64,000 nucleotides of DNA from SHLQ01 sp964451305 (GCA_964451305.1 CAYVHV010000021.1:1-64000); one strand, 5' to 3'. Shown: positions 43,433-52,123, counted from the first letter of the stretch. The notes: generated by a model not told the origin, from the letters alone. Translations and numbers: made by a program.

Positions 43433-44258
43433 GTGGGACCTCCACCGAGCCAACGAAGGTGGTCGGGCCACTCAGCACGGCGGTTTGACGCTCTGCGGTC
43501 ATAACATCGACCAGCGCTGCACCACCGGGCATATGGACGGTGACTGGAGAGCCGACGAGGCCCCAATCATGAAATCGTTGGGCGGCCACCGTCGCGCCTG
43601 AGCCACAGGCTTGGGTGATCCCAGCGCCGCGTTCCCATACGAAAAGGTCGAGCTGGTCTTTACCAGCGAGATCGACCATGTGGGCGTTTACCCCGTTCGG
43701 AAAATGCTGTTCGATCTGGGGCCCGACATGTGCGAGGTCGATCGACTCGGGCGCAGAGGTATGAAGAACCACATGTGGGTTTCCAACCGCGCCGATCGCC
43801 CATTTCTCAACGTCTTCGAGCCCATCGATTTCGCGGAGAAAGTCCTCACCATCGGGGGCATCCCCCGCGCTGACGGAACCCATGTCGACCGACGCCTGCG
43901 ATACGAGCGGGTCGCTCGTGGGTACGAGGGTGCACTGGCGGATCCCAGCGGGCGTATCGAGGTCGACTTCGAGCTCTTGCACACCTCGTCGCATTGCGAT
44001 CGCTTGCACAAAGCACCGCGCTCCGTTGCCGGAGATCTCAGCTGTGGAACCGTCGCTGTTGAACAATGCCATGGTCACCGTCGAACCACGGTCTATGCCA
44101 AAGATCAGGCCATCTGCACCGAGTCCCGTCGAACGGTCGCATAGCGAGATAGCGATGTTTGCTGCGTCCTCTGGAACGTCATCGACAAAGGTGACGAGGA
44201 AGTCGTTTCCGAGGCCGTGATGTTTGGTTAAATGCACGCTGTCAGTATGGCCGTTCAT
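43425..44258 (-). CDS. dapF: diaminopimelate epimerase
   Basis: 277 aa. The two catalytic Cys are in ISGNGARCFVQA and TQACGSGATVAA; LTKHHGLGNDFLV is the characteristic start. It converts LL-DAP to meso-DAP for lysine and peptidoglycan, completing the dapC-dapE branch downstream in the same gene run. Overlaps hflX; 47 bases after miaA. Confidence 0.96.
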   Translation of the reverse strand: MNGHTDSVHLTKHHGLGNDFLVTFVDDVPEDAANIAISLCDRSTGLGADGLIFGIDRGSTVTMALFNSDGSTAEISGNGARCFVQAIAMRRGVQELEVDLDTPAGIRQCTLVPTSDPLVSQASVDMGSVSAGDAPDGEDFLREIDGLEDVEKWAIGAVGNPHVVLHTSAPESIDLAHVGPQIEQHFPNGVNAHMVDLAGKDQLDLFVWERGAGITQACGSGATVAAQRFHDWGLVGSPVTVHMPGGAALVDVMTAERQTAVLSGPTTFVGSVEVPRG

Positions 44259-44305
44259 CGCATACTTTTATCGCTCGCGGTACGAAACTCGGTGTTCCAC
44301 CGGGT

Positions 44306-45232
44306 CTAGGCGAGTCCCATCCATTCGATCGCTCTCGGCAGGTAGAAACTCGAGATCTGGTCATCGTCGAGGTCGATCCAATCAATTCGAGGGTCCCGTT
44401 CGAACCACTTCATCTGGCGCCTCGCAAAGCGCCGAGTCCGAACCTTGGCCGTCTCCAACGCGTCGCTGAGAGGGACGCCTTGTTCGATATGGGTGAGTAG
44501 CTCCCGGTAGCCGAGCGCTTGACGCGCGGTGCGACCGATTGGGCGTTGACGATCGGCCAGCGCCTGGACTTCTTCGAGAAACCCGTCGGTCATCTGCCTG
44601 TCATAGCGGGCGTTGATCCGTTCGATGACCCGCGCTTTGTCCATGCGCAATCCGAGCAGACGGAATGTGGTCTCGGGGTAATCGGTCATACCCGGACCGA
44701 ACGATGAGAACGGTTCGCCTGATCCAATCGTCACCTCGAGCGCCCGCAGCAACCGGCGTTCGTTGTTCGAATCGATGCGAGATGCCGCCAGTGGATCGAG
44801 CTGACGAAGCCGCTCGAACAACTCGGCGTTGGAGAGATTGCTCGCGACCAGTTCCGCTGCGGTCTCTGGGTACTGCCCCGGGAACGACAGGTCATCGATT
44901 ACCGATCGCAGGTACAGCCCGGTGCCGCCGACGAGCACAGGAATTGCGCCGCGTGAAGCAATGTCGTCTGCAACCTCATGCCATTTTGCTTGGAAGGTCG
45001 ACACGGCAAAGTCGTCGGCCGGGTCAGCAATGTCGATGAGGTGATGGCGCACCTCCGCCTGCTCGTGCACGGTCGGTTTCGCTGTGCCGATATCCATTCC
45101 TCGATACACCTGCATCGAGTCGATCGAGACCAACTCGACACCGTCCACCTGTCGCGCGATCGCCATCGCGAGGCTGGACTTACCCGATGCTGTCGGTCCA
45201 AGAATGCAGAGCGGCGGAGTGTCCCAGGTCAT
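44306..45232 (-). CDS. miaA: tRNA dimethylallyltransferase
   Basis: 308 aa from ATG 45232, which overlaps the preceding stop as ATGA. P-loop ILGPTASGKSSLAMAIA, SIDSMQVYRGMDIGTAKP, GTGLYLRSVIDDL, and RQMKWFERDP near the C-terminus. It prenylates A37 of UNN-reading tRNAs; MiaB, encoded upstream, then methylthiolates it. Confidence 0.97.
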   Translation of the reverse strand: MTWDTPPLCILGPTASGKSSLAMAIARQVDGVELVSIDSMQVYRGMDIGTAKPTVHEQAEVRHHLIDIADPADDFAVSTFQAKWHEVADDIASRGAIPVLVGGTGLYLRSVIDDLSFPGQYPETAAELVASNLSNAELFERLRQLDPLAASRIDSNNERRLLRALEVTIGSGEPFSSFGPGMTDYPETTFRLLGLRMDKARVIERINARYDRQMTDGFLEEVQALADRQRPIGRTARQALGYRELLTHIEQGVPLSDALETAKVRTRRFARRQMKWFERDPRIDWIDLDDDQISSFYLPRAIEWMGLA

Positions 45233-45753
45233 CGGAACGCTGCGACGAGCCCGAACCAATCGAGGGTCGGTCCGTGCGGAAGCTGCCCACCGCCTTCGAG
45301 GTATCCCTCGAGAAACGTTGCAGCGACCTCACCAGTGAACTCTTCGCTGATCGAACGAATGACGATAGCGAGGTCTCGTTCGGCCGGATCGAGCCCTTCA
45401 GTACCAGCTGGATCGAACTCGACGACCGAGTCGGTAAGCACCGCAGCGCTAACGATCGGAGCACCATGGGTTGGGACCACCGGCCGATCCACCGGCGGGT
45501 TGGAGAGCGTGTCGCGCAGGATCGACACCCGCACCCGCTCAAACGGCGCTGGAGGAACGTCGTTCGGGCCGTAACTCGTAAGCGCCTCCAAGGCCGCTCT
45601 GGCCTCTGCCTCGGTACGGCCCGTTAGATCCGCTGGCGGCGGAGAGCTATGCAGCACGCCGAGCGCCACGCCCATGGCGTGTGCAACAGGGAGTGGATTT
45701 TGCGCGAACTGGCTCTCGTTCGCACGTCCGTTGAGGAGCACGTCGCCTCTCAC
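45229..45753 (-). CDS. truncated/degenerate aminoglycoside-phosphotransferase-fold protein
   Basis: 174 aa, GTG start. It resembles only the C-terminal lobe of APH-type kinases: PVAHAMGVALGVLHSSP, then VVPTHGAPIVSAAVLTDSVVEFDPAGTEGLDPAERDLAIVI. This fits the APH pattern HGD...NxL...viDw...GdPayDLA, with the catalytic HGD Asp replaced by Ala. The P-loop lobe is absent. It sits between miaB (23-base gap) and miaA (ATGA overlap), so it is co-transcribed with tRNA-modification genes. The fold assignment is inference from pattern; it is probably not an active kinase. Confidence 0.55.
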   Translation of the reverse strand: MRGDVLLNGRANESQFAQNPLPVAHAMGVALGVLHSSPPPADLTGRTEAEARAALEALTSYGPNDVPPAPFERVRVSILRDTLSNPPVDRPVVPTHGAPIVSAAVLTDSVVEFDPAGTEGLDPAERDLAIVIRSISEEFTGEVAATFLEGYLEGGGQLPHGPTLDWFGLVAAFR

Positions 45754-45775
45754 CGGTGCGACCAGTCACGAGTGC

Positions 45776-47233
45776 TCATCCGGCGCTCACCGGGATCTTG
45801 GTTCGTGTCTTTGGCCCTCGCAGAACCTCACGCAATTCACCGATGAGATAGTGGCTCCGAGCTTCGGTGATTTCGACACTGGCCAATGAACCAGGGCGAA
45901 GTTCTCCGTCGAAATGCACGATCTTGTTCTGCCTCGTGCGGCCGGACACCACACCGGGGTTCTTGCGCGATGGTCCTTCGATCAGGACTTCCTCAACGAC
46001 ACCAACACGTTCGTTGTTCTTACGCGCCGACGACCGTTGAATGACTGCTCGCAGACGTTCCATCCGCACCTTTGTGATGTCCTTTGAGATGAACTCATCG
46101 ACGAACTCGGCCGCTTCGGTACCTTCTCGAGGAGAGAACACGAACGTATAGGCCATGTCGTACTCGGCAGCAGCAGCGACTTCGAGTGTTGCCTCAAAGT
46201 CCGCTTCGGTCTCGCCGGGGAACCCGACGATGATGTCGGTGCTGATCGCGAGGTCCGGGATTGCCGCACGGGCGTCGCGAATGCGTTCCAGATACCGGTC
46301 GGCGGTGTACCCCCGGTGCATCTTTCTGAGAATCTCGTCGCTGCCTGCCTGAAGCGGAAAGTGAAGGTGATTGCACACCGCATCGACTTCGGCCATTGCT
46401 TGAATCGCATCGGCTCGCATGTCTTTGGGGTGTGGGCTGGTGAACCGCACGCGTTCGATTCCAGGGATTGCGCCGACGCTACGAAGCAAGTCGGCAAACA
46501 GTGGCCGACCGCGGCGACGCTCGCCATTCGCCCACGATGGTCCTGCTCTGTGAACATCTGAGTCGAGCGCGTCTTGACCACCGAGTTTTAGGGTGATGTC
46601 GCGGCCATAGCTGTTGACGTTTTGGCCAAGAAGCGTCACTTCGCTCACACCATCTTTGGCAAGAGCTTCCACTTCGGCCACAAGGTCACCGAATCGGCGA
46701 GATATTTCGGGGCCTCGAACCGAAGGGACGATACAGAACGCGCAGTTGTTGTCGCAGCCGATCTGGATAGAGACCCAAGCAGCGTGATCAACCTCGCGCT
46801 TTTCGGGGAGCGCCGAGGGGAACGCAGCGTGCTCAGCATCGACGGCGGCCTCAAGGATTTCGACCACCTGTCCGTGTTCACGACTCTCCACCAATAGCTC
46901 CGCTGCACGGTGGACGTTGTGGGTGCCGAACACGACATCGACGTGTTTGGCCTTCTGCCCAACGAGGTCCTTGTCCTTTTGGGCCAGGCATCCGCCGACG
47001 GCGATCTGCATGTCCGGGCGTTTCGTCTTCTCGACCTTGAGGTCGCCGAGCACCGCGTAGAGCTTGTTGTCGGCGTTCTCTCGGATGCAGCACGTATTGA
47101 GCATGACCACGTCGGCTTCGGACACCTCCGACGTTGCCTCGTAGCCTTCGGCCTCCAGCAGCCCCGCGATTCGTTCGGAATCGTGTTCATTCATCTGACA
47201 CCCGTAGGTCTGCAGCAGATACTTCCCGGTCAC
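45776..47233 (-). CDS. miaB: tRNA-2-methylthio-N6-dimethylallyladenosine synthase
   Basis: 485 aa, GTG start. MTTase N-domain (TYGCQMNEHDSERIAGLL, LNTCCIRENADNK, GGCLAQ: three Cys for the auxiliary cluster), radical SAM motif GCDNNCAFCIVPSVRG, and C-terminal TRAM domain. An Arg-rich insertion (WANGERRRGRPLFADLL) is usual in actinobacterial MiaB. It methylthiolates i6A37 made by MiaA. TAGACT lies seven bases before the GTG; first gene of the miaB-miaA-dapF-hflX run. Confidence 0.97.
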   Translation of the reverse strand: MTGKYLLQTYGCQMNEHDSERIAGLLEAEGYEATSEVSEADVVMLNTCCIRENADNKLYAVLGDLKVEKTKRPDMQIAVGGCLAQKDKDLVGQKAKHVDVVFGTHNVHRAAELLVESREHGQVVEILEAAVDAEHAAFPSALPEKREVDHAAWVSIQIGCDNNCAFCIVPSVRGPEISRRFGDLVAEVEALAKDGVSEVTLLGQNVNSYGRDITLKLGGQDALDSDVHRAGPSWANGERRRGRPLFADLLRSVGAIPGIERVRFTSPHPKDMRADAIQAMAEVDAVCNHLHFPLQAGSDEILRKMHRGYTADRYLERIRDARAAIPDLAISTDIIVGFPGETEADFEATLEVAAAAEYDMAYTFVFSPREGTEAAEFVDEFISKDITKVRMERLRAVIQRSSARKNNERVGVVEEVLIEGPSRKNPGVVSGRTRQNKIVHFDGELRPGSLASVEITEARSHYLIGELREVLRGPKTRTKIPVSAG

Positions 47234-47246
47234 GACGAGGAGTCTA
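47234..47246 (-). promoter_or_regulatory. miaB -10 element (leaderless-type)
   Basis: Minus strand TAGACT (47246-47241), seven bases, then GTG at 47233. It lies downstream of the terminator at 47314-47355, so miaB starts its own transcript. Confidence 0.5.
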
Positions 47247-47313
47247 CGCCGACCAACATCTGGCGCAAGCGCCGCGGGTGGGCGAGGCTCGTGAATACCG
47301 AGCTGATAGTGCC

Positions 47314-47355
47314 AAAAAGATATCTGGCGCCCGCATTGCTGCGAGCGCCAGATAT
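47314..47355 (-). terminator. rho-independent terminator of the PH-domain gene
   Basis: Minus strand: 11-bp perfect stem ATATCTGGCGC / GCGCCAGATAT (47355-47345 with 47330-47320), 14-base loop, then C and TTTTT (47318-47314). Confidence 0.8.
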
Positions 47356-47396
47356 TTGGAGGGGAATTCTGGCGCTCAGCGCCGTTAGTTACTGTT

Positions 47397-48143
47397 CTAT
47401 CGGTTGGAGTCCACGTCTATGTAGCTTTTGGTTGTAATCTTTGACGGTTTTGTCGCTAGACGCACCGCAAGACGGTGAAAGCTGCTCGGTTCGACCAAAA
47501 AACGAATATTCGCGAGCGCTTGCTTCTCGCCTGCCGATTCGATCCGCAGCTCGCCATAACCAAACGTCTCCCCCAACGCGGTGTGCGACAGAACGAGGTC
47601 GGTCACGCGAGTCACGGGCATCGACGCAACCCGAAGGCCAAAGAACCCTGTCGCTTCGATAATCCGGCGGTTTGTGAGGTAGCGAACTTCGTAGCTGTAC
47701 CAACGCAGTGTCTTGAATCCGAGCCGTGCGAGGAACAACAGCCCGACTCCGGGGACGAGCACGAGCGGGTCGATCTGGCTTGTGATGAGTACATACCCAA
47801 CGGTTAACGCCGCAGCTATCGCACCAAAGCCCCATTCGCGAGCTCGGATCCAACGGACGACGACCAACAACGACAAGACGAACAGCAAAACACTGAGGCT
47901 GAGCCCTTCATAGGTTGGCTGCGCCAAGATCGTCACGACGACCACAAGAACAGCGAAGGTCTCGATCGTGGGCTCGGCCAGACTCATCACGTGTTTGGGA
48001 GCTCGGTAGTACACGACTTCGTCCGCTACGAGTACGTCATGGTCTTTCGGCGGAGCAAAGAGCAGCCTGACCTGATCGAGCGGCCCACGTTTGTGCGCGA
48101 CCCAACCAGCCGCAGGCGCTCGTCCCTGAACGGGAGCACTCAC
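47397..48143 (-). CDS. bacterial PH-domain membrane protein
   Basis: 248 aa. Acidic/soluble start (about 1-55), three to four TM helices (around 60-75, 82-96, 105-120, 125-140), then a bPH (YdbS-like) domain: YEVRYLTNRRIIEATGFFGLRVASMPVTRVTDLVLSHTALG and GYGELRIESAG. Such proteins sit in the inner membrane with the PH domain inside. Its ATG overlaps the stop of the 65-aa membrane gene (ATGA). Function unknown. Confidence 0.82.
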   Translation of the reverse strand: MSAPVQGRAPAAGWVAHKRGPLDQVRLLFAPPKDHDVLVADEVVYYRAPKHVMSLAEPTIETFAVLVVVVTILAQPTYEGLSLSVLLFVLSLLVVVRWIRAREWGFGAIAAALTVGYVLITSQIDPLVLVPGVGLLFLARLGFKTLRWYSYEVRYLTNRRIIEATGFFGLRVASMPVTRVTDLVLSHTALGETFGYGELRIESAGEKQALANIRFLVEPSSFHRLAVRLATKPSKITTKSYIDVDSNR

Positions 48144-48337
48144 AGTCCGACGACTGCCAGCGCCTGAGTAATGGTGCCGTCTCCGGCAAGGCCGCGAAGA
48201 AACTCGAGCACAGCGCCGACGACGCCGCCGACAATGCCGAGAAACTCGTTACCGCGATTACCGGTTTCGGTGGCATTGAGCGAGATCAAATACAGCACGA
48301 AGAGACCGAGCAACGGATATCCGTATCGTTTGGTCAT
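48140..48337 (-). CDS. small membrane protein
   Basis: 65 aa. One N-terminal hydrophobic helix (YPLLGLFVLYLISLNATETG) and a second Gly-rich one (LGIVGGVVGAVLEFLRGL). Strong GGAGG ribosome binding site nine bases before the ATG, and ATGA overlap with the PH-domain gene, which together make it a convincing real small gene. Probably a partner of the PH-domain protein. Confidence 0.7.
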   Translation of the reverse strand: MTKRYGYPLLGLFVLYLISLNATETGNRGNEFLGIVGGVVGAVLEFLRGLAGDGTITQALAVVGL

Positions 48338-48463
48338 GATGGGGTCCTCCAGGGGTCACAAAGAGCCGCCCAGGGTCGCCGAAGCGAACTGGTCTCCACC
48401 TGCCGTGATCTAAACTACCACTACTGATTCGCGCGAATGGTGCATTTGCGCACACTCTCCGTG

Positions 48464-48477
48464 TTACATGCATGTAA
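48464..48477. promoter_or_regulatory. 14-bp perfect palindrome in the 48338-48589 intergenic region
   Basis: TTACATGCATGTAA. It lies upstream of the small membrane gene and downstream of the recA terminator, so it could be an operator for the 48337-47397 operon. A second imperfect dyad (GCGCGAAT...ATTTGCGC, 48431-48451) is nearby. No other feature seen in this gap besides the terminator. Confidence 0.35.
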
Positions 48478-48531
48478 TTTGCCGAGGCAGCGCCGGCACC
48501 GGACGACCTCGCCGGCCGCGAACACTCCCCC

Positions 48532-48576
48532 AAAAAGTGCAACGACCCGGCCCCAACCAACGGTGGGACCGGGCAC
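48532..48576 (-). terminator. recA rho-independent terminator
   Basis: Minus strand: GTGCCCGGTCCCA pairs with TGGGGCCGGG...GCAC around CCGTTGGT, followed by TTTTT (48536-48532). It lies 13 bases after the recA stop. Confidence 0.8.
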
Positions 48577-48589
48577 TGCGATTAGTACA

Positions 48590-49639
48590 TCAGTCGTCGA
48601 GCAGAATTGGCTGGTCGTCAGCCTCGGTGAACTCTTCTTCGACTTCGAGCTCTTCAGGATCGGGCATGACGAGCTTCGTCACACGATCGGTGACCTCAAC
48701 CATCACCTCGGGATTGGCCATGAGGAAGTCCTTTGCCTTCTCACGCCCCTGACCCAACTGCTCACCTTCGTAGGTGTACCAGGCCCCCGATTTCTTGATG
48801 ACGTCATGTTCGACAGCGAGGTCGAGCACCGAGCCTTCTCGGCTAATGCCGTGGCCGTACATGATGTCGAACTCGGCCTGACGGAACGGTGGGGCCACCT
48901 TGTTCTTCACGACCTTGACACGGGTTCGGTTACCAACGACCTCAGCGCCTTGTTTGATCGACTCAATACGTCGAATGTCGAGACGGACCGACGAGTAGAA
49001 CTTCAGCGCACGACCACCAGGAGTCGTCTCTGGAGATCCGAACATGACGCCGATCTTCTCACGCAGCTGGTTGATGAAGATGCAGATGGTGTCGGTCTTG
49101 TTGAGGTTGGCGGTGAGCTTGCGCAACGCCTGCGACATCAGACGGGCCTGAGCGCCGACGTGATGGTCACCCATGTCGCCTTCGATCTCGGCCTTTGGCG
49201 TCAACGCCGCTACCGAGTCGATGACGATGACGTCGAGGGCGCCAGAACGGACGAGCATGTCGGTGATTTCGAGCGCTTGTTCACCGGTATCGGGCTGGGA
49301 GATGAGCAGCGCATCGGTATCGACACCGATCGACCGGGCATAGACCGGGTCCATTGCGTGCTCCGCATCGATGTACGCACACTGTCCACCGTTGCGCTGC
49401 GCTTCAGCCACGACGTGGGTAGCGAGCGTGGACTTACCAGAGGACTCCGGACCGTAGATCTCGGTGACACGACCTCGGGGCAAACCACCGATACCGAGTG
49501 CGAGATCGAGCGCCAGCGCTCCGGTAGGAACCGACTCGATCGCCATCGAGCCCTTCTCCCCCATCCGCATAACCGAGCCCTTACCGAACTGCTTCTCGAT
49601 CTGACCGAGTGCCATTTCGAGTGCCTTTTCACGCTCCAT
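48590..49639 (-). CDS. recA: recombinase RecA
   Basis: 349 aa. Walker A GPESSGKST (63-71), DNA-binding loop region VAALTPKAEIEGDMGDHHVG, FINQLREKIGVMFGSPETTPGGRALKFYSS, acidic C-terminus (PEELEVEEEF). AAGGAG ribosome binding site upstream. It drives recombination and activates LexA cleavage. A terminator follows directly; recX, usually just downstream in actinobacteria, is absent. A LexA box lies 229 bases upstream (49868). Confidence 0.99.
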   Translation of the reverse strand: MEREKALEMALGQIEKQFGKGSVMRMGEKGSMAIESVPTGALALDLALGIGGLPRGRVTEIYGPESSGKSTLATHVVAEAQRNGGQCAYIDAEHAMDPVYARSIGVDTDALLISQPDTGEQALEITDMLVRSGALDVIVIDSVAALTPKAEIEGDMGDHHVGAQARLMSQALRKLTANLNKTDTICIFINQLREKIGVMFGSPETTPGGRALKFYSSVRLDIRRIESIKQGAEVVGNRTRVKVVKNKVAPPFRQAEFDIMYGHGISREGSVLDLAVEHDVIKKSGAWYTYEGEQLGQGREKAKDFLMANPEVMVEVTDRVTKLVMPDPEELEVEEEFTEADDQPILLDD

Positions 49640-49867
49640 TTGAATTCTCCTTCTTGCCGCTGCTGCGGAGGTTGTCCGCAGAATGCGGGGTTTGCTTCGG
49701 CCGCCGTCAGGCGGGTGGGTAACTGTCGAAGACTCTAGATATGGGGTGTGACACCGGGTTCAGAACCGCAGCATCACGAATGTGCTTTGGCCGATCTAGG
49801 GCTGGGAGACCCGGGCACACACCCTTGCGAAGTGATACCGTTCGATCGAACGACATGAATGTAATTG

Positions 49868-49881
49868 CGAACAGTTGTTCG
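49868..49881. promoter_or_regulatory. LexA box between recA and the diiron gene
   Basis: CGAACAGTTGTTCG, an exact CGAAC-N4-GTTCG. It stands 49 bases before the ATG at 49931 and 228 bases before recA on the other strand. It could control either or both. A second, unrelated dyad CGTTCGATCGAACG lies about 30 bases to the left. The rest of the 291-base gap (49640-49930) shows only the recA ribosome binding site. Confidence 0.8.
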
Positions 49882-49930
49882 GGTCAAGCTTTACCCGTCT
49901 TTTCTGCGCACTTCTGCAAGGTGAACCCTC

Positions 49931-50737
49931 ATGACCGATAACTTGCTCGACTTCCGGGCTTGGGCTTTGGCCCGATCCCGTCGGCGCCATCCCTCTCAAT
50001 GGACCGCCGACGCGGCGCCGTCATCGATCACCGATCGCTCTCCTGCTGCACTGTGGCGCGCCGACTTTGAAGTTCACGCCGATCAACACGCCACGCTCAC
50101 GACCTCAGGAATGTGGGTCCTCGCCCCGGTCATTGAAAAGGCCCTCGCCAACGCACTTCCCGTCTTCCAACTCGGAGAAATCGGCGCAGGCCGACACCTT
50201 CTCGATACAGCGGTCGGCGTCACCAGCGAAGATCACCTCCAGGCACTCCGCTTCTTCATCATCGAATCGCAAGAACACGCTCGAATCCTCGCGCTCGTCT
50301 GTTCAGAACTCGAGATCGACATGCTCGAAGAGCATTGGACCGAGCGGTTGTTCCGCAAGACTCGATACCTGCGAGGCTTTCGCATGGAGATGCTGGCCGT
50401 CGTCATCGGTGGAATCATCTCGTCACGAATCTACGAGACCATCGCAGATGGTGTCGGCGACCCGACCCTCTCGCGCATCTTCACCCGACTCCACGACGAC
50501 GAATTGCGCCACCTCGACTTCCACGGTGCAACACTTCCCGATCACCTCGATCGCTGGTCCACCTCATCGCGCCGTTCGATCAAGGCGGCGTGGAAGATGG
50601 CAGCTGTCGCTGCTGCGGTCGCCGTCGCTATTGAGCAACGAGGGCTCCTCCGCAGCTGCGCCAGCAATCAACGAACCTTCCTCCGCTCGGTTGCGGCAGA
50701 TGCCACGTTGCACGCGGACGTTCTGTTCGGCGAGTGA
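49931..50737 (+). CDS. ferritin-like candidate diiron protein
   Basis: 268 aa, all-helical. Candidate metal ligands are the Glu/His in IIESQEHARILAL and, about 70 residues later, HDDELRHLDFHG (an ExxH motif), with further Glu in EEHWTERLF and MEMLAVVIGGIISSRIYE. This spacing fits a four-helix ferritin-like diiron fold. It could be an oxygenase or oxidase of the MiaE/AurF kind. The substrate is not recognisable. An exact LexA box 49 bases before the ATG suggests induction by DNA damage. Confidence 0.6.
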   Translation: MTDNLLDFRAWALARSRRRHPSQWTADAAPSSITDRSPAALWRADFEVHADQHATLTTSGMWVLAPVIEKALANALPVFQLGEIGAGRHLLDTAVGVTSEDHLQALRFFIIESQEHARILALVCSELEIDMLEEHWTERLFRKTRYLRGFRMEMLAVVIGGIISSRIYETIADGVGDPTLSRIFTRLHDDELRHLDFHGATLPDHLDRWSTSSRRSIKAAWKMAAVAAAVAVAIEQRGLLRSCASNQRTFLRSVAADATLHADVLFGE

Positions 50738-50793
50738 CCGTTCCGGCCGACACCGGCCCATGCACGGCGAAACCGTTATTGGGTGGACGCCTA

Positions 50794-50805
50794 TAGCCTC
50801 AGCAA
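50794..50805 (+). promoter_or_regulatory. MFS gene -10 element (leaderless)
   Basis: TAGCCT (50794-50799), six bases CAGCAA, then GTG at 50806. Confidence 0.5.
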
Positions 50806-51969
50806 GTGCACCGCCTCGTCTACCTGAGCTATCTCTTGATGGTCGGGTCGGCGGGCGTCACCTTTGTCTTTCTCGAGGACTTCGAGAGTCAATTCGGGCT
50901 GCCAGCATGGGGGGTTGGTCTCATTGCATCGATCGGCTTTCTGACCGCGGTCGTGTCTTCGATACTGATCTCTCCCCTGGGCGACCGCGGTTACCTCAGG
51001 TTGTTGGGAGCCATCGGGTTCGCCACGACCATTTCCGGCAACGTGATGTTTGGTTTCTCGACCGAGCTCTGGTCGCTTTCAGCGAGTCGGGCGTTGACCG
51101 GTATCGGAACGGGCCTGTTTTCTATCGCTGGACGAAAAGCGCTCATCGGTGAGGCCGCCGACGACAGCGGTGAGAAGATCGGACAGTTCATTTCGGCAGC
51201 TGTCGCCGGCTTTATTCTCGGTCCGATCTTCGGGACGGTTCTCTCCGAATTCGGGGGTATCCCCACGCCGTTCTTTGTCCTGTCGGCGTTACTTGCGCTG
51301 GTAGCACTCCCCACGATGGCGTGGCTGTCTGCGGTTCCGGTCGCCGTGTCGGTAGGTGCGTCCGCACGAGAGATGCTTCCAATGCTGCGAATCCCCGGTG
51401 TACGCGCCGCAGCCGCAGCCCAGGTCGCGGTCTTCTTTAATATCGGCGTCTTCGATGCAACCGTCGACGAGTACCTCACCGACCTCGGGGTATCGAATGC
51501 CGGCGTGGGTCTCATCATCGGCATCATTGGATTGCCGCTCCTCATCATTCCGCGCTTGGTCGGCCGATACGTCGATCAGAGCCCCCGTCCAGCAGACATC
51601 TTGCTGATCGCCCTCGGGTTCTTCGTTCCGATCGTCATCACGATTGGACTGTGGGCAGGCGTGGTGGTCTTCGCGGTTTTGGCCTTCATCCAGACCACCG
51701 TCGAGAGCATCTTGTTTCCGACGTCGGTTCGCGTTGTGATCAACGAGACGGGCGCCGAACAGTCCGCGACGGGCACGGGCCTGCTCGAAGCTGCGGGGTC
51801 ACTGGCTGCCGCGTTCTCAGCCTTGGTCGCACCGGTGGCGTTCGACCTGACCGACGGTCCACTCGGTTCGTTCGGTATGAGCGGTGTTTTCGCGGCGGTG
51901 ATGTTCCTCATTGCCCGGTCGAGTATTCGAGCTCGCGATTCGTCCGATATCCGTCTCGACACGGCCTGA
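50806..51969 (+). CDS. MFS transporter
   Basis: 387 aa, GTG start, about 12 TM helices. The MFS A-like loop is SPLGDRGYLRLLG after TM2, and SRALTGIGTGLFSIAGRKALIGEAADD is the TM4-loop region typical of drug/sugar MFS exporters. Substrate unknown. The stop codon's last base begins a 55-base segment repeated on the far side of an assembly gap. Confidence 0.88.
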   Translation: MHRLVYLSYLLMVGSAGVTFVFLEDFESQFGLPAWGVGLIASIGFLTAVVSSILISPLGDRGYLRLLGAIGFATTISGNVMFGFSTELWSLSASRALTGIGTGLFSIAGRKALIGEAADDSGEKIGQFISAAVAGFILGPIFGTVLSEFGGIPTPFFVLSALLALVALPTMAWLSAVPVAVSVGASAREMLPMLRIPGVRAAAAAQVAVFFNIGVFDATVDEYLTDLGVSNAGVGLIIGIIGLPLLIIPRLVGRYVDQSPRPADILLIALGFFVPIVITIGLWAGVVVFAVLAFIQTTVESILFPTSVRVVINETGAEQSATGTGLLEAAGSLAAAFSALVAPVAFDLTDGPLGSFGMSGVFAAVMFLIARSSIRARDSSDIRLDTA

Positions 51970-52023
51970 GCCGAAGCAACACGGCCTAAGCCGAAGCAAC
52001 ACTGTCCGAAAACGAAAGAATCC
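51969..52023. repeat. 55-base segment, left copy beside gap
   Basis: Identical to 52124-52178 across 55 bases. It contains two AGCCGAAGCAACAC sub-repeats 20 bases apart. Exactly matching contig ends of 55 bases suggest an unmerged overlap rather than a true duplication. Confidence 0.85.
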
Positions 52024-52123
52024 NNNNNNNNNNNNNNNNNNNNNNNNNNNNNNNNNNNNNNNNNNNNNNNNNNNNNNNNNNNNNNNNNNNNNNNNNNNNN
52101 NNNNNNNNNNNNNNNNNNNNNNN
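52024..52123. other. assembly gap (100 N)
   Basis: Exactly 100 N, flanked by the identical 55-base segments. Confidence 0.98.

Noticed and set aside
48437..49738. 433-codon open frame antisense to recA
   Set aside because: It lies wholly over recA, has no recognisable domain, and reflects codon bias of the real gene; similar long antisense frames over nrdJ (35356-36651), the TPM gene and the fasciclin gene were dropped for the same reason.
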